This document shows, piece by piece, positions 49,586 through 58,039 of a DNA stretch of 64,000 bases. How positions within the stretch are numbered: the stretch's first letter is position 1; each line of letters opens with the position of its first letter. Where the stretch lies: positions 62,001 to 126,000 of the forward strand of contig CAWHQR010000008.1 of assembly GCA_963831605.1 (NCBI GenBank), read 5' to 3'. The stretch is from DASUPK01 sp963831605 (lineage in GTDB: Bacteria; Actinomycetota; Thermoleophilia; Solirubrobacterales; 70-9). The translations under genes were made by a program, and so were the position numbers. The notes beneath the pieces were generated by a model that was not told the origin of the DNA, made no database searches, and worked only from the letters and a program-made list of their open reading frames with translations.

Positions 49586-51194
49586 GAAGCGCGCCAGCAT
49601 GCGCGAGGGTCCCCTCGCCGATCTGTTCCGCTCGACCGAGGAGTCAGTCGGTCCCGACGAGGTCAAGGTGACCGCCAACGGCGCCGGCTCGGCCCCGGTC
49701 GAGGTCGCCGTCGAGGAGCCTGTCCAGGAGACCCCGGGCCCCGTGCCCGTCCCGGAGCCCACGCCGGAGCCGATGCCGGAGCCCACGCCGGACCCGGTGC
49801 CTGAGCCCATTCCCGGGCCGGAGCCCGTCCCGGAGCCCACGCCTCCCGAGCCCGTCGCCGAGGCCGAGGTCACGATCGAGCGCGCCGACGTCCATCACGA
49901 GGGCCTGGAGCGCCTCATGGGTGGTCCCGGCATCGAGATCCGCCCGGCCTTCGGCCGCGAGGAGCCCGACACCTCTTCCCCGACCCGCCAGCCCGTCGTC
50001 CCGCGGACCCACCAGGCCGTTCTGCGCGTCGTCGGCGTCGGTGGCGCCGGAGTGAACGCCGTCAACCGGATGGTCGAGGCGGAGCTGCCGGGCGTCGAGT
50101 TCCTCGCCATCAACACCGACCTTCAGTCCCTGCAGACCTCGAACGCCGACGTGACGCTCCACATCGGCGCCGAGCTCACCCGCGGCCTCGGCTCGGGCTC
50201 CGACCCCCGGGTCGGCTACCGCGCCGCGTACGAGGAGCAGGACAAGATCAAGGAGCTGCTCAAGGGTTCCGACATGGTCTTCCTGGCCTCCGGATCCGGT
50301 GGCGGCACTGGCACCGGAGCGGCCCCGGTGGTCGCCAAGCTGGCCCGTGACATCGGCGCGCTCACGGTGGCTGCCGTCACCAAGCCGTTCGCGTTCGAGG
50401 GCGCCCGCCGGGCTGCCCAGGCCGAGGAGGGCATCGCCGCCCTCGGCAAGGAGGTCGACACGATGATCGTCGTGCCGAACGAGCGGTTGCTGACGATCCT
50501 CGAGCGGCGCACCTCGATCGTCGACGCCTTCAAGGTGGCGGATGACGTGCTGCGCCAGGCCGTGCAGGGCATCTCCGACCTGGTCATGCTGCCGGGCCTG
50601 ATCAACCTCGACTTCGCTGACGTTCGCACGACCATGATCGAGGCCGGCGAAGCGATCCTCGGCATCGGCATGGGATACGGCGAGCACCGCGCGACCATCG
50701 CCGCCGAGAAGGCTGTCTCCTCACCGCTGCTGGAGACATCGGTGGAGGGCGCTCACTCGCTGCTGCTTTCGATCACCGGCGGGCCTGACCTCTCCCTGAT
50801 CGAGGCCAGTGAGGCCGCCGAGATCGTCAGGGCCGCAGCGCATCCCGAGGCCGAGATCATCTTCGGGGCGAGCGTCGACGAGGACATGAGCGAGGAGGTC
50901 TGGATCACCGTGATCGCCACTCGCTTCGACACATCCTTCTCACATCGCTTCAACCGCGACCGGCGCAACGAGTCGCGCGAGCCGCGCATTCCCGACAGGG
51001 ACGCGGCGCTGCGGCCCGAGCGCTACGCCGACCCGGTCGGTGACTATCGCGAGCCTGCTCCCATGCGGAGCAACACCGCCGACGAGCTCTACGGCGACGG
51101 CGTCTGGGGCCGGAATCCGGCCCGCCCGCCGACCGAGCCTCGTTCGCTGGACGGCCGGATCCTCGACGTACCCGAGTTCAAGCCCGAGCAGTAG
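49575..51194 (+). CDS. ftsZ: FtsZ with a long N-terminal extension
   Basis: A tubulin-like GTPase of 539 residues from ATG 49575, inside the parA end. Residues 1-140 are an extension rich in Pro/Glu (PEPTPEPMPEPTPDPVPEP), absent from ordinary FtsZ. The core has VVGVGGAGVNAVNRM, AINTDLQSL, the tubulin signature SGSGGGTGTGAAP (Ser where most FtsZ have Met) and the synergy loop LINLDFADVRTTM with catalytic Asp. The C-terminus ends LDVPEFKPEQ, a FtsZ-type interaction peptide. No division genes other than parA are adjacent. It may be the sole FtsZ or a second one. Confidence 0.88.
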   Translation: MTRKKRASMREGPLADLFRSTEESVGPDEVKVTANGAGSAPVEVAVEEPVQETPGPVPVPEPTPEPMPEPTPDPVPEPIPGPEPVPEPTPPEPVAEAEVTIERADVHHEGLERLMGGPGIEIRPAFGREEPDTSSPTRQPVVPRTHQAVLRVVGVGGAGVNAVNRMVEAELPGVEFLAINTDLQSLQTSNADVTLHIGAELTRGLGSGSDPRVGYRAAYEEQDKIKELLKGSDMVFLASGSGGGTGTGAAPVVAKLARDIGALTVAAVTKPFAFEGARRAAQAEEGIAALGKEVDTMIVVPNERLLTILERRTSIVDAFKVADDVLRQAVQGISDLVMLPGLINLDFADVRTTMIEAGEAILGIGMGYGEHRATIAAEKAVSSPLLETSVEGAHSLLLSITGGPDLSLIEASEAAEIVRAAAHPEAEIIFGASVDEDMSEEVWITVIATRFDTSFSHRFNRDRRNESREPRIPDRDAALRPERYADPVGDYREPAPMRSNTADELYGDGVWGRNPARPPTEPRSLDGRILDVPEFKPEQ

Positions 51195-51252
51195 CGCCAC
51201 CTGCGCTGACCACGCGGCGATTGGACTCGCGTGGTCCGCGGGAGGTGTGGCG
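51195..51252 (+). other. Compound inverted repeat after ftsZ
   Basis: GACCACGCG (51208-51216) and CGCGTGGTC (51228-51236) form a perfect nine-base stem with an 11-base loop. Outer arms CGCCAC (51195) and GTGGCG (51247) also pair. It starts right after the ftsZ stop. There is no T-tract, so it may be a weak terminator or an mRNA end stabiliser. Confidence 0.6.
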
Positions 51253-51304
51253 CTGACCCTGCCCACCGGTCCTTTTCCGGGCGCGCCCTCCCTAGGCTGA
51301 ACGC

Positions 51305-52876
51305 ATGAGCGAACCGAGGGGAGTCGTCGCCGCAGGCCATCCGCTCACCGCCGAGGCCGGCGCGCAGGTCCTGCGCGAGGGGGGAAACGCCGTCGACGCC
51401 GCGGTCTGCTCGATCCTGACCTCGTTCGTGTGCGAGAGCCAGCTGACCGGCTTCGGCGCGGGCGGCTTCATGATGGTCCACGAGGGCGGCGAGAGCACAC
51501 TGATCGACTTCTTCGTGGCCGCCGGCGGCGAGGACGGGATCGAGCGCAAGGCCGAGCTCATCCCGATCCCCGTGTACTTCGACGAGACGCCTCAGATCTT
51601 CAACTGCGGGGCCGCGTCCTGCGGGGTGCCGGGCAACCCGGCCGGGATCGAATACGTCTGGAAGCGGTGGGGAAGCGTTCCCCTGGATCGGCTGACGCAG
51701 CCCGGGATCGAGCTGGGACGCAAGGGCGTGCGATTGACCGCCGGGGCCGAGTACTTCCACGAGATCCTCCACCCGATCCTGGTCTCGACCCCGGAGTCCG
51801 CCGCCCTGTACACGCCCGAGGGGCGACGCCTCGTCGAGGGTGACGTCTTCCACTACCCGGAGATGGCTGATGCGCTCGAGCGCTTTGCCGCGAAGGGCGC
51901 CGAGCCCTTCTACCGCGGCGAGACGGCCCGGGCAATCTGCGACTGGGTGCGCGAGCGGGGCGGCACCCTCGGCATGGACGATATGGCCGCCTACGAGCCG
52001 ATCGAGAGGCGGCCCGTGAGCGCGAGCTTCCGCGGGCACGAGGTGTTCACCAACCCGCCGCCGTCTTCCGGGGGGATTCTGATCGGCTATTCGCTCGGGC
52101 TGCTCGAGCGCCTCGGCGACCGGAGCGGGGTGGAGGAGGTCGTCGCTGCGATGGAAGCGGCCAATGCCAGGCGCACCGACGACTTTCACGTGGGACTACA
52201 CGACCCCGAGTACGTGCGGCGTTTCCTCGACTCCGACCTCGACGAGGTCGCGGCCCGCATCGAGGGTGGTGACTGGGTGGGAGGCCACGGGGGCGCCGGC
52301 GGTCCGGATGAGCCGGAGGATCGAATCGGCTCGACAACCCATCTCGCCGTGATCGACTGCGACGGCAACTGCGCGTCGGTCACCTGCTCGAACGGGACGG
52401 GATCGGGGGTCGTGGTCCCCGGCACGGGAGTCCACGTCAACAACATGCTCGGCGAGGAGGACCTGAACCCGCAGGGCTTCCACCGGATTCCCGCGGGCCG
52501 CCGGGTGAGCTCGATGATGTCCCCGACGGTGGCGCTGCGGGATGGCGAGGTGGTCCTCGGCCTCGGCAGCGCCGGTTCCAACCGGATTCGCTCCGCGATC
52601 CTGCAGACGACGGTCAGGGTGCTGGAGCAGGAGATGGACGCCGAGGAGGCCGTGGTCGCCGGGCGGCTTCACTTCGAGGCCGGGACCGTGCAGGCCGAGC
52701 CCGGCGTCGACGAGACCGGGCTTGCCGACCTCGAGCGCCGCGGCGTCCCGGTGATCCGCTGGAAGCGGAAGAACCTCTACTTCGGCGGGGCCCAGGCCGT
52801 CCGCCGGGATCCCCAGGGCGGCGGGCTGAGCGGCGGCGGAGATCCGCGCCGCGGCGGCGCGGTGGCGTTCGCCTGA
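51305..52876 (+). CDS. Gamma-glutamyltransferase-family protein
   Basis: A 523-residue Ntn hydrolase precursor. It self-cleaves before the Thr in IGSTTHLAVIDCDGNCASVT (Thr near residue 343), the new N-terminal nucleophile. GVVAAGHPLTAEAGAQVLREGG and GGNAVDAAV open the large subunit, and GTGSGVVVPGTGVHVNNML with SSMMSPTV forms the small-subunit active site. No signal peptide is apparent, so it is probably cytoplasmic, like the acylase-related or YwrD-type members. It may turn over glutathione-like gamma-glutamyl thiols; gamma-glutamyl compounds are also EgtB co-substrates in some actinobacteria. Confidence 0.92.
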   Translation: MSEPRGVVAAGHPLTAEAGAQVLREGGNAVDAAVCSILTSFVCESQLTGFGAGGFMMVHEGGESTLIDFFVAAGGEDGIERKAELIPIPVYFDETPQIFNCGAASCGVPGNPAGIEYVWKRWGSVPLDRLTQPGIELGRKGVRLTAGAEYFHEILHPILVSTPESAALYTPEGRRLVEGDVFHYPEMADALERFAAKGAEPFYRGETARAICDWVRERGGTLGMDDMAAYEPIERRPVSASFRGHEVFTNPPPSSGGILIGYSLGLLERLGDRSGVEEVVAAMEAANARRTDDFHVGLHDPEYVRRFLDSDLDEVAARIEGGDWVGGHGGAGGPDEPEDRIGSTTHLAVIDCDGNCASVTCSNGTGSGVVVPGTGVHVNNMLGEEDLNPQGFHRIPAGRRVSSMMSPTVALRDGEVVLGLGSAGSNRIRSAILQTTVRVLEQEMDAEEAVVAGRLHFEAGTVQAEPGVDETGLADLERRGVPVIRWKRKNLYFGGAQAVRRDPQGGGLSGGGDPRRGGAVAFA

Positions 52877-52905
52877 TCGCCCGGCCGCGGTGTGTGTTGC
52901 GGCCC

Positions 52906-53535
52906 TCAGTCGAGCCCGGGGAGATGAACCTTGCCGTTGGAGCTGGCGCGCTCGGCGGCCTCCTCGGCGCGCTCCAGCGCCTTGCCGACGGCGCCCAGGG
53001 CGTTCGCCAGCAGGGCCATTCGCTCGTCCTCGTCGCGCATCTCGAGCAGCTGCTGCTTGGTCTCGGGCGGCAACTCGATGCGGGACGCGATCGCGTAGGC
53101 GCTGGCGCCATCGAGCTCCTCAGGCTCGGGCCGCTGGCCGGTGGCCCGCTCCGCCAGCTCGGCGAACGCCTCGCGCGCCGCGGCCGCGGCGTCCTCATCG
53201 ATCGGCGGCACGTCCTCGTCCGGGATCAGCTCGACCTCGCCGGTAGGGAACTCCGACGACTCGAAGCGGTCGAGCACCTTGAACGGCGCCTCGCCTCGCA
53301 CCACGATGTTCAACCGCCCGTCCTCGAAGCGCTCGGTGACGTCATCGATGATCGCCGTGCACCCGACCGAGCGGGCGCCCTCGTCGTCGCGGAGCACCAC
53401 GCCGAACGGCTCGCCCAGCTCAAGCGAGGTCCCGACCATCCGCTTGTAGCGCTCCTCGAAGATGTGCAGCGGGACCTGCTCGCCGGGCAGCAGGACCAGC
53501 GGCAGCTCGAAGATCGGAAGCTCCAGACCCGCCAT
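52906..53535 (-). CDS. Lon N-terminal (substrate-binding) domain protein
   Basis: A 209-residue stand-alone Lon-N domain. ELPIFELPLVLLPGEQVPLHIFEERYKRMV is split by convention into the typical opening PIFELPLVLLPGEQVPLHIF and the EERYKRMV helix; GVVLRDDEGARSVGCTAIID and LNIVVRGEAPFKVLDR follow. No ATPase or protease is attached. Such proteins are common in actinobacteria but their role is unknown; substrate recognition for a protease or chaperone is assumed. ATG 53535, with 24 bases to the divergent cyclase start. Confidence 0.88.
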   Translation of the reverse strand: MAGLELPIFELPLVLLPGEQVPLHIFEERYKRMVGTSLELGEPFGVVLRDDEGARSVGCTAIIDDVTERFEDGRLNIVVRGEAPFKVLDRFESSEFPTGEVELIPDEDVPPIDEDAAAAAREAFAELAERATGQRPEPEELDGASAYAIASRIELPPETKQQLLEMRDEDERMALLANALGAVGKALERAEEAAERASSNGKVHLPGLD

Positions 53536-53559
53536 CGCCACCCATCTTAGGATCCAGCG

Positions 53560-54684
53560 GTGGCTGAGATCGACTTCGAGGCTGAGGGGCTGCTCGGGGA
53601 CCTGAAGGGGAAGGCGCGGGAGGCGCGCCTGGCCCTCCTTCAGGAGCTCGCCGATCAGGGTTGCTCCCTCGACGAGCTCAGGCGCGCCGTCGAGGAGAAC
53701 CGGCTCGTCCTGCTGCCCGTCGAGCGCGCCTTTGAGGAGGACACTGACCACTACACGCTCGGCGAGGTGGCGGACTCCTCCGGCCTCGAGCCCCCGTTCC
53801 TCGCCCGTCTCCTCCAGGCGCTCGGCGCGCCGATCTCGGAGGAGGACGAGCGCGTCTACTCCGACGATGACGTGGAGGCAGCGAAGCGGGCGAAGCTCTT
53901 CCTGGACGCCGGGTTGCCCAAGGAAGGAGTACTGGAGACCTCGCGCCTGATCGGGATCTCGATGGCGAACCTCGCGGATGCCAACGTCGACCTGGTCGGT
54001 GAGGTGTTCACCGAACCTGGCGTCGATGAGCGTGAGCTGGCGCTGCGCTACGCCGCGGCCGCGAAGACGATGGCGCCGCTGCTGGGCGACACCCTGCTGC
54101 ATGCCTACCGAATCCATCTCAGGGAGCGGATCCGCCAAGCGGTGATCACGGAGGCGGAGCTCGCGGCGGGACGGATCTCCGGGTCGGACGAGGTCACGAT
54201 CGCGTTCGCGGACCTCGTTGGCTTCACTCGGCTCGGCGAGTCTCTCGAGATCGAGCAGATCGGCGATCTCACCGGCAGGCTCTTCGAGCTTGCCTCCGAC
54301 GCGGCGCGGCCCCCGGTTCGCCTGGTGAAGATGATCGGTGACGCCGCGATGTTCGCGTCCCTGGAGTCGGAGGCGATTCTCGATGCGGTCCTGGGCCTGG
54401 TCCAGGCCGCCGGCACGGATGAGATCCCCCCGCTCAAGGTGGGGGTGGCGCGCGGCCAGGCGCTGGGCAGGGGAGGCGACTGGTACGGGCGTCCGGTCAA
54501 CCTCGCCGCGCGGATCACCAGCTTCGCCAGGCCGGACAGCGTGCTGGTGGACCAGTCGACGAAGGATTCGCTCGAATCCGCCGATGGCGATCGGTTCGCC
54601 TTCTCGTTTGCCGGGAAGCGGCGGTTCAAGGGGATCGAGGGCGAGGTGCCGGTGCACCGAGTCCGGAATGCGCAGCCGGGTTAA
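53560..54684 (+). CDS. Class III adenylate/guanylate cyclase
   Basis: A 374-residue soluble cyclase from GTG 53560. The N-terminal helical module (residues 1-190, with a MerR-like DHYTLGEVADSSGLEPPFLAR segment) resembles the regulatory module of mycobacterial Rv1264-type enzymes. The catalytic domain has metal Asp residues in IAFADLVGFTRLGES and VKMIGDAAMFAS, and the transition-state region in NLAARITSFARP (Asn...Arg). Substrate-defining Lys/Asp positions are not certain, so ATP versus GTP is open. It is divergent from the Lon-N gene. Confidence 0.9.
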   Translation: MAEIDFEAEGLLGDLKGKAREARLALLQELADQGCSLDELRRAVEENRLVLLPVERAFEEDTDHYTLGEVADSSGLEPPFLARLLQALGAPISEEDERVYSDDDVEAAKRAKLFLDAGLPKEGVLETSRLIGISMANLADANVDLVGEVFTEPGVDERELALRYAAAAKTMAPLLGDTLLHAYRIHLRERIRQAVITEAELAAGRISGSDEVTIAFADLVGFTRLGESLEIEQIGDLTGRLFELASDAARPPVRLVKMIGDAAMFASLESEAILDAVLGLVQAAGTDEIPPLKVGVARGQALGRGGDWYGRPVNLAARITSFARPDSVLVDQSTKDSLESADGDRFAFSFAGKRRFKGIEGEVPVHRVRNAQPG

Positions 54685-54738
54685 TCCGCGCATAACCGCC
54701 CGGCGTAACGCTTGGTGGATGAACGAGTCTGGAGAGCG

Positions 54739-56463
54739 ATGGCTCTGCTGATGCTGTTCGCGTTCGTGGCGGGGGCGGGCACCGCCCTGTCGCCGTGCGT
54801 GCTGCCGATCCTGCCGGCTGTGCTCGCGGCGGGGGTCACCGGCGACCGGCGACGGCCGCTCGGCGTCGTCACCGGACTGGCGATCTCGTTCACCTTCGCG
54901 ACGGTCGCCCTGGTCTACGTGATCAACGCCTTGGGGCTGCCGAACGGCTTCGCGCGCGACCTGGCGATCGCCGTCCTCTTCGCTTTTGGGATCACCCTTT
55001 TGATTCCGCCGCTCGGCGACCGGCTCGAGGCGTTCGTGAGCCGCCTCGCACCCGGCCCCGCCCGGTTCCGCGGCGACGGGTTCGGCTCCGGGCTGATCGT
55101 GGGAGCGAGCCTCGGGCTGGTCTATGCCCCCTGCGCCGGCCCGATCCTCGCCGGAGTGATCGTGGTCTCGGCCGCCCAGAACTTCACCGCCGGCCGGCTC
55201 GCGGTGGCACTCTCCTACGCCGTCGGATCGGCGATCGTGCTCTACCTGCTCCTCCTCGGCGGGCGGCGGCTCACGCAGCGGCTCAACCCGGTGCGCGGCC
55301 GGGTGCAGATGGCGATGGGCGCGGTGATGGTGCTCGTCGCGATCGCCATGACGGCCAATTGGGACGTTCGCTTCCAGACCGAGATCGCGAGCGCGTTGCC
55401 GCGGTTCCTCGTCAATCCGACCGAGAGCATCGAGAAGAGCAAGGCGATCTCGACTCCGCTCGCCGACGTGAGCCAGCACGGGACACCCGTGGTTCCGACC
55501 GACCAGCTCAATCAGCCGGTCAGCCTGCAGACCTACGGTAAGGCGCCGGACTTCACCGGTACTCAGGACTGGTTCAACACCCCGGGCGGCGAATCGCTCT
55601 CGATGAGCGATCTGCGCGGCAAGGTCGTGCTGGTCGACTTCTGGACCTACACCTGCATCAACTGCATCCGCACGCTGCCCTACCTGGAGGCCTGGCAGCA
55701 GCGCTACGGCAGCCAGGGGTTCACGGTGGTCGGCGTTCACTCGCCCGAGTTCCCCTTCGAGAAGGACGCCGGAAACGTGCAGGCGGCGATACGCCAGAAC
55801 CACCTGACCTATCCGGTCGCGCAGGACAACGACCTGGCCACCTGGGACGCCTGGGGGAACCAGTATTGGCCCGCCGACTACCTGGTGGACGCTCAGGGCA
55901 ACGTCCGTGAGGCGCACTTCGGCGAGGGCAACTATGCGGAGACCGAACGAGCGATCAGGACGTTGCTCCGAGAGGCCGGCCATTCGAAGCTCGGGGCGGG
56001 TTCCCGGGCCGCTGCCCAGGCGCCCTCGGCGGGCACCACCACTCCCGAGACCTATCTGGGCGCCGCGCGGGCGATGGGTTGGGTGACGCCCGTTCATCCC
56101 GGTGACCAGGACTTCGGCGCAGCCGCGGGCCCGCTCTCGGTGAACCAGTTCGCGTATGCGGGCCACTGGGGAATCACCGATGAGGACGCGACGGCCGGCC
56201 AGGGCGGCGAGATCGACACGGAGTTCAACGCTCGCCGCGTCTACCTCGTCCTGGGCTCGCCCGATCAGGCACGCCATGTCCAGGTGCTCCTCGACGGCAA
56301 ACCGATCCCCGCGAAGCTCGCCGGCGACGACGTACACAACGGCCGCGTCACCGTCCAGTCGCAGCGGCTCTACCGCCTGGTCGACCTTCCCGCCGTCTCG
56401 CAGCACCGCCTCTCGCTGATCTTCGATCCGGGGATCACGGGATACGCGTTCACGTTCGGGTAG
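54739..56463 (+). CDS. DipZ-like CcdA-thioredoxin fusion protein
   Basis: A 574-residue membrane redox protein. The CcdA domain (about 6 helices, residues 1-220) carries the reactive Cys pair in GTALSPCVLPILP and VYAPCAGPILAG. A linker leads to a TlpA-like thioredoxin domain with WTYTCINCIRTLPYLE (CINC), then a C-terminal carbohydrate-binding-like beta domain from near residue 430. The order matches DipZ (Rv2874), which passes electrons across the membrane to extracytoplasmic disulfides. I use ATG 54739 behind GGAGAG; a TTG at 54712 is possible. Confidence 0.92.
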   Translation: MALLMLFAFVAGAGTALSPCVLPILPAVLAAGVTGDRRRPLGVVTGLAISFTFATVALVYVINALGLPNGFARDLAIAVLFAFGITLLIPPLGDRLEAFVSRLAPGPARFRGDGFGSGLIVGASLGLVYAPCAGPILAGVIVVSAAQNFTAGRLAVALSYAVGSAIVLYLLLLGGRRLTQRLNPVRGRVQMAMGAVMVLVAIAMTANWDVRFQTEIASALPRFLVNPTESIEKSKAISTPLADVSQHGTPVVPTDQLNQPVSLQTYGKAPDFTGTQDWFNTPGGESLSMSDLRGKVVLVDFWTYTCINCIRTLPYLEAWQQRYGSQGFTVVGVHSPEFPFEKDAGNVQAAIRQNHLTYPVAQDNDLATWDAWGNQYWPADYLVDAQGNVREAHFGEGNYAETERAIRTLLREAGHSKLGAGSRAAAQAPSAGTTTPETYLGAARAMGWVTPVHPGDQDFGAAAGPLSVNQFAYAGHWGITDEDATAGQGGEIDTEFNARRVYLVLGSPDQARHVQVLLDGKPIPAKLAGDDVHNGRVTVQSQRLYRLVDLPAVSQHRLSLIFDPGITGYAFTFG

Positions 56464-56506
56464 GGCGGGACGAAAAGCGGCTGGGGAAGGGGGCGAAACT
56501 CGGACG

Positions 56507-56548
56507 GTTGGTGACTTACCCACCCCCGTGGGTGGGAAAGTCACCAAC
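56507..56548. promoter_or_regulatory. Large hairpin overlapping the start of the DUF559-type gene
   Basis: Arms of 19 bases (56507-56525 and 56530-56548) pair with a single mismatch around the four-base loop CCGT. The GTG start codon at 56528-56530 lies in the loop and top base pair. It could close off translation initiation, act as a protein-binding dyad, or terminate the dipZ transcript (it lacks a T-tract). Confidence 0.8.
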
Positions 56549-57391
56549 GCCGGTCCAGACGCCGTCATTGCTCGCCTCGCGGCCAACCAGCACGGCGTGG
56601 TTTCGGTCGCCCAGCTCGAACGAGTCGGCATCCATGAGCGAGGCCGGCTGCGTCGGACGGAGGCAGGACGCCTGCACCGCATTCATCGCGGTGTGTACGC
56701 GGTCGGGCATCGGGGGCTGAGCGACAGGGGATGCTGGATGGCCGCTGTGCTTGCCTGCGGAGAGGGGGCGGCACTCAGCCACTTCAGCGCCGGGGAACTC
56801 TGGGGAATGCTGCAACCGCGTCACCCGCCTTCCTCAGTCGCTGTGCGCGTCGATGTCCACGTCACCGTTCCGGGCCAGGGACACAGCCGCCAGGGCATCC
56901 GCGTGCACCGGTCCGCGACCCTCTTCCCCAGTGAGGTAACCCGTCGAGCCGTCATCCCGGTCACGACCCCATCGAGAACGCTCCGGGACCTCCGCACTCT
57001 CCTTCCCCAGCAGCAGTTCGCTGTCGCGCTGAGGCGGGCGGAATACCTCGGGCTCAGCATCGGCGACAGATTCGAGCCAGACCACACGCGCAGCGAGCTC
57101 GAATCGCGCTTCCTGGCTGTCTGTCGCCGACACCGCCTTCCCCAGCCGAGTGTGAACGTGTCGGTCGGGCGTTTCACCGTGGATTTCCTCTGGCGCGCAG
57201 AGCGTCTAGTCGTCGAGCTCGACGGCTACCGCACCCATTCCAGCCGCGCCGCGTTCGAGGCTGATCGAGCGCGCGACGTCGAGCTGAAGGCGATGGGCTA
57301 CGACGTCATCCGCTTCACCTGGCGCCAGCTGGCCTCGCGGCCGGACGTTGCTCGCACACTCCGCCGGGTCCTCAGTGCCCAGGGTCAATAG
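56528..57391 (+). CDS. AbiEi-like/DUF559 protein (Vsr-type nuclease fold)
   Basis: A 287-residue two-domain protein. The N-terminal winged helix (ARLAANQHGVVSVAQLERVG, HRIHRGVYAVGH) is the AbiEi_4-type DNA-binding domain. The C-terminal domain reads VNVSVGRFTVDFLWRAERLV then VELDGYRTHSS and YDVIRFTWRQL: the Asp, Glu-x-Asp and later Arg/Trp positions match the PD-(D/E)xK-like DUF559 fold. Such genes abound in actinobacteria, often as several copies; some belong to abortive-infection or TA-like systems but most are uncharacterised. A paralogue begins at the left edge of the window. The start is buried in a hairpin. Confidence 0.82.
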   Translation: MGGKVTNAGPDAVIARLAANQHGVVSVAQLERVGIHERGRLRRTEAGRLHRIHRGVYAVGHRGLSDRGCWMAAVLACGEGAALSHFSAGELWGMLQPRHPPSSVAVRVDVHVTVPGQGHSRQGIRVHRSATLFPSEVTRRAVIPVTTPSRTLRDLRTLLPQQQFAVALRRAEYLGLSIGDRFEPDHTRSELESRFLAVCRRHRLPQPSVNVSVGRFTVDFLWRAERLVVELDGYRTHSSRAAFEADRARDVELKAMGYDVIRFTWRQLASRPDVARTLRRVLSAQGQ

Positions 57392-57400
57392 GATCAGCGC

Positions 57401-57727
57401 ATGGATGCAGAACACGCACGCGCCCGCCTTGCCGAGGAGAGGGCTCGGATCGAGGGCGAGCTCAAGGAGCATGTGGAGCCCGACACGTCGAGTGAGCCCG
57501 AGGACTCGGGCGATGAGGCCAACGAGCTCGAGCAGGCCGGTACCGACGGCGCCCTCGTCGAGGACCTCAAGCGGAATCTCGAGGAGATCGGGCGGGCCGA
57601 GCAGCGGCTGGAGGACGGGAGCTATGGAAAGTCGGTCGTGAGCGGCGATCCGATCCCGGACGAGCGGCTCGAGGCGATTCCCTGGGCCGATCGCAACGTG
57701 GGCGAAGAGCCCGGCGGCCGCGGCTGA
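57401..57727 (+). CDS. TraR/DksA-like protein lacking zinc cysteines
   Basis: A 108-residue protein with an N-terminal Glu-rich coiled-coil region and a C-terminal DksA-type segment: LEEIGRAEQRLEDGSYGKSV then VSGDPIPDERLEAIPWADR. In true DksA/TraR the GxYGxC..CG motif carries zinc ligands; here Ser or Lys occupies those places, and no later Cys pair exists, so no zinc site forms. It could still enter the RNA polymerase secondary channel by its coiled coil, or be a derived regulator. ATG 57401, nine bases after the DUF559-type gene. Confidence 0.8.
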   Translation: MDAEHARARLAEERARIEGELKEHVEPDTSSEPEDSGDEANELEQAGTDGALVEDLKRNLEEIGRAEQRLEDGSYGKSVVSGDPIPDERLEAIPWADRNVGEEPGGRG

Positions 57728-57778
57728 CATTCGGCCAACCTGGTGAACGGGCCGTGCCCGATCGCCGATCCTTGAGGC

Positions 57779-58039
57779 ATGGCAAAGCCGGCTCTGGGCC
57801 GCAGCGGCATCGTCCGCAGCGCGGCCAGCCTCGACGAACGTGATGAGACCTACATGTCGCTGCTCGGCAAGCTGCTGGCGGCGATCGTGGCCACCCTCTG
57901 GGGCGCCTCGATGATCCTCGCGGGCGCGCTCGGCCTGCAGCCCGGTACCAGCTGGGCGCTGCTCGCCCTCGCCGTCGGGATCATCCTCATCCTGCTCGCC
58001 GCCGATCAGGCGTGGCGGGCGATCCGCAAGCTGAGCTAG
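57779..58039 (+). CDS. Small two-helix membrane protein
   Basis: An 86-residue protein with two membrane helices (LLAAIVATLWGASMILAGAL and WALLALAVGIILILLAAD) and charged ends. ATG 57779 is assumed; MSLLGKLL at 57854 could be the real start, removing a 25-residue charged N-terminus. No family is recognised. The end overlaps the convergent methyltransferase by four bases. Confidence 0.5.
   Translation: MAKPALGRSGIVRSAASLDERDETYMSLLGKLLAAIVATLWGASMILAGALGLQPGTSWALLALAVGIILILLAADQAWRAIRKLS

Noticed and set aside
52906..56682. A 1258-codon minus-strand frame antisense to the cyclase and dipZ genes
   Set aside because: Only its last 209 codons (from ATG 53535) form a real Lon-N domain. The rest is low-complexity antisense translation of two well-supported plus-strand genes.
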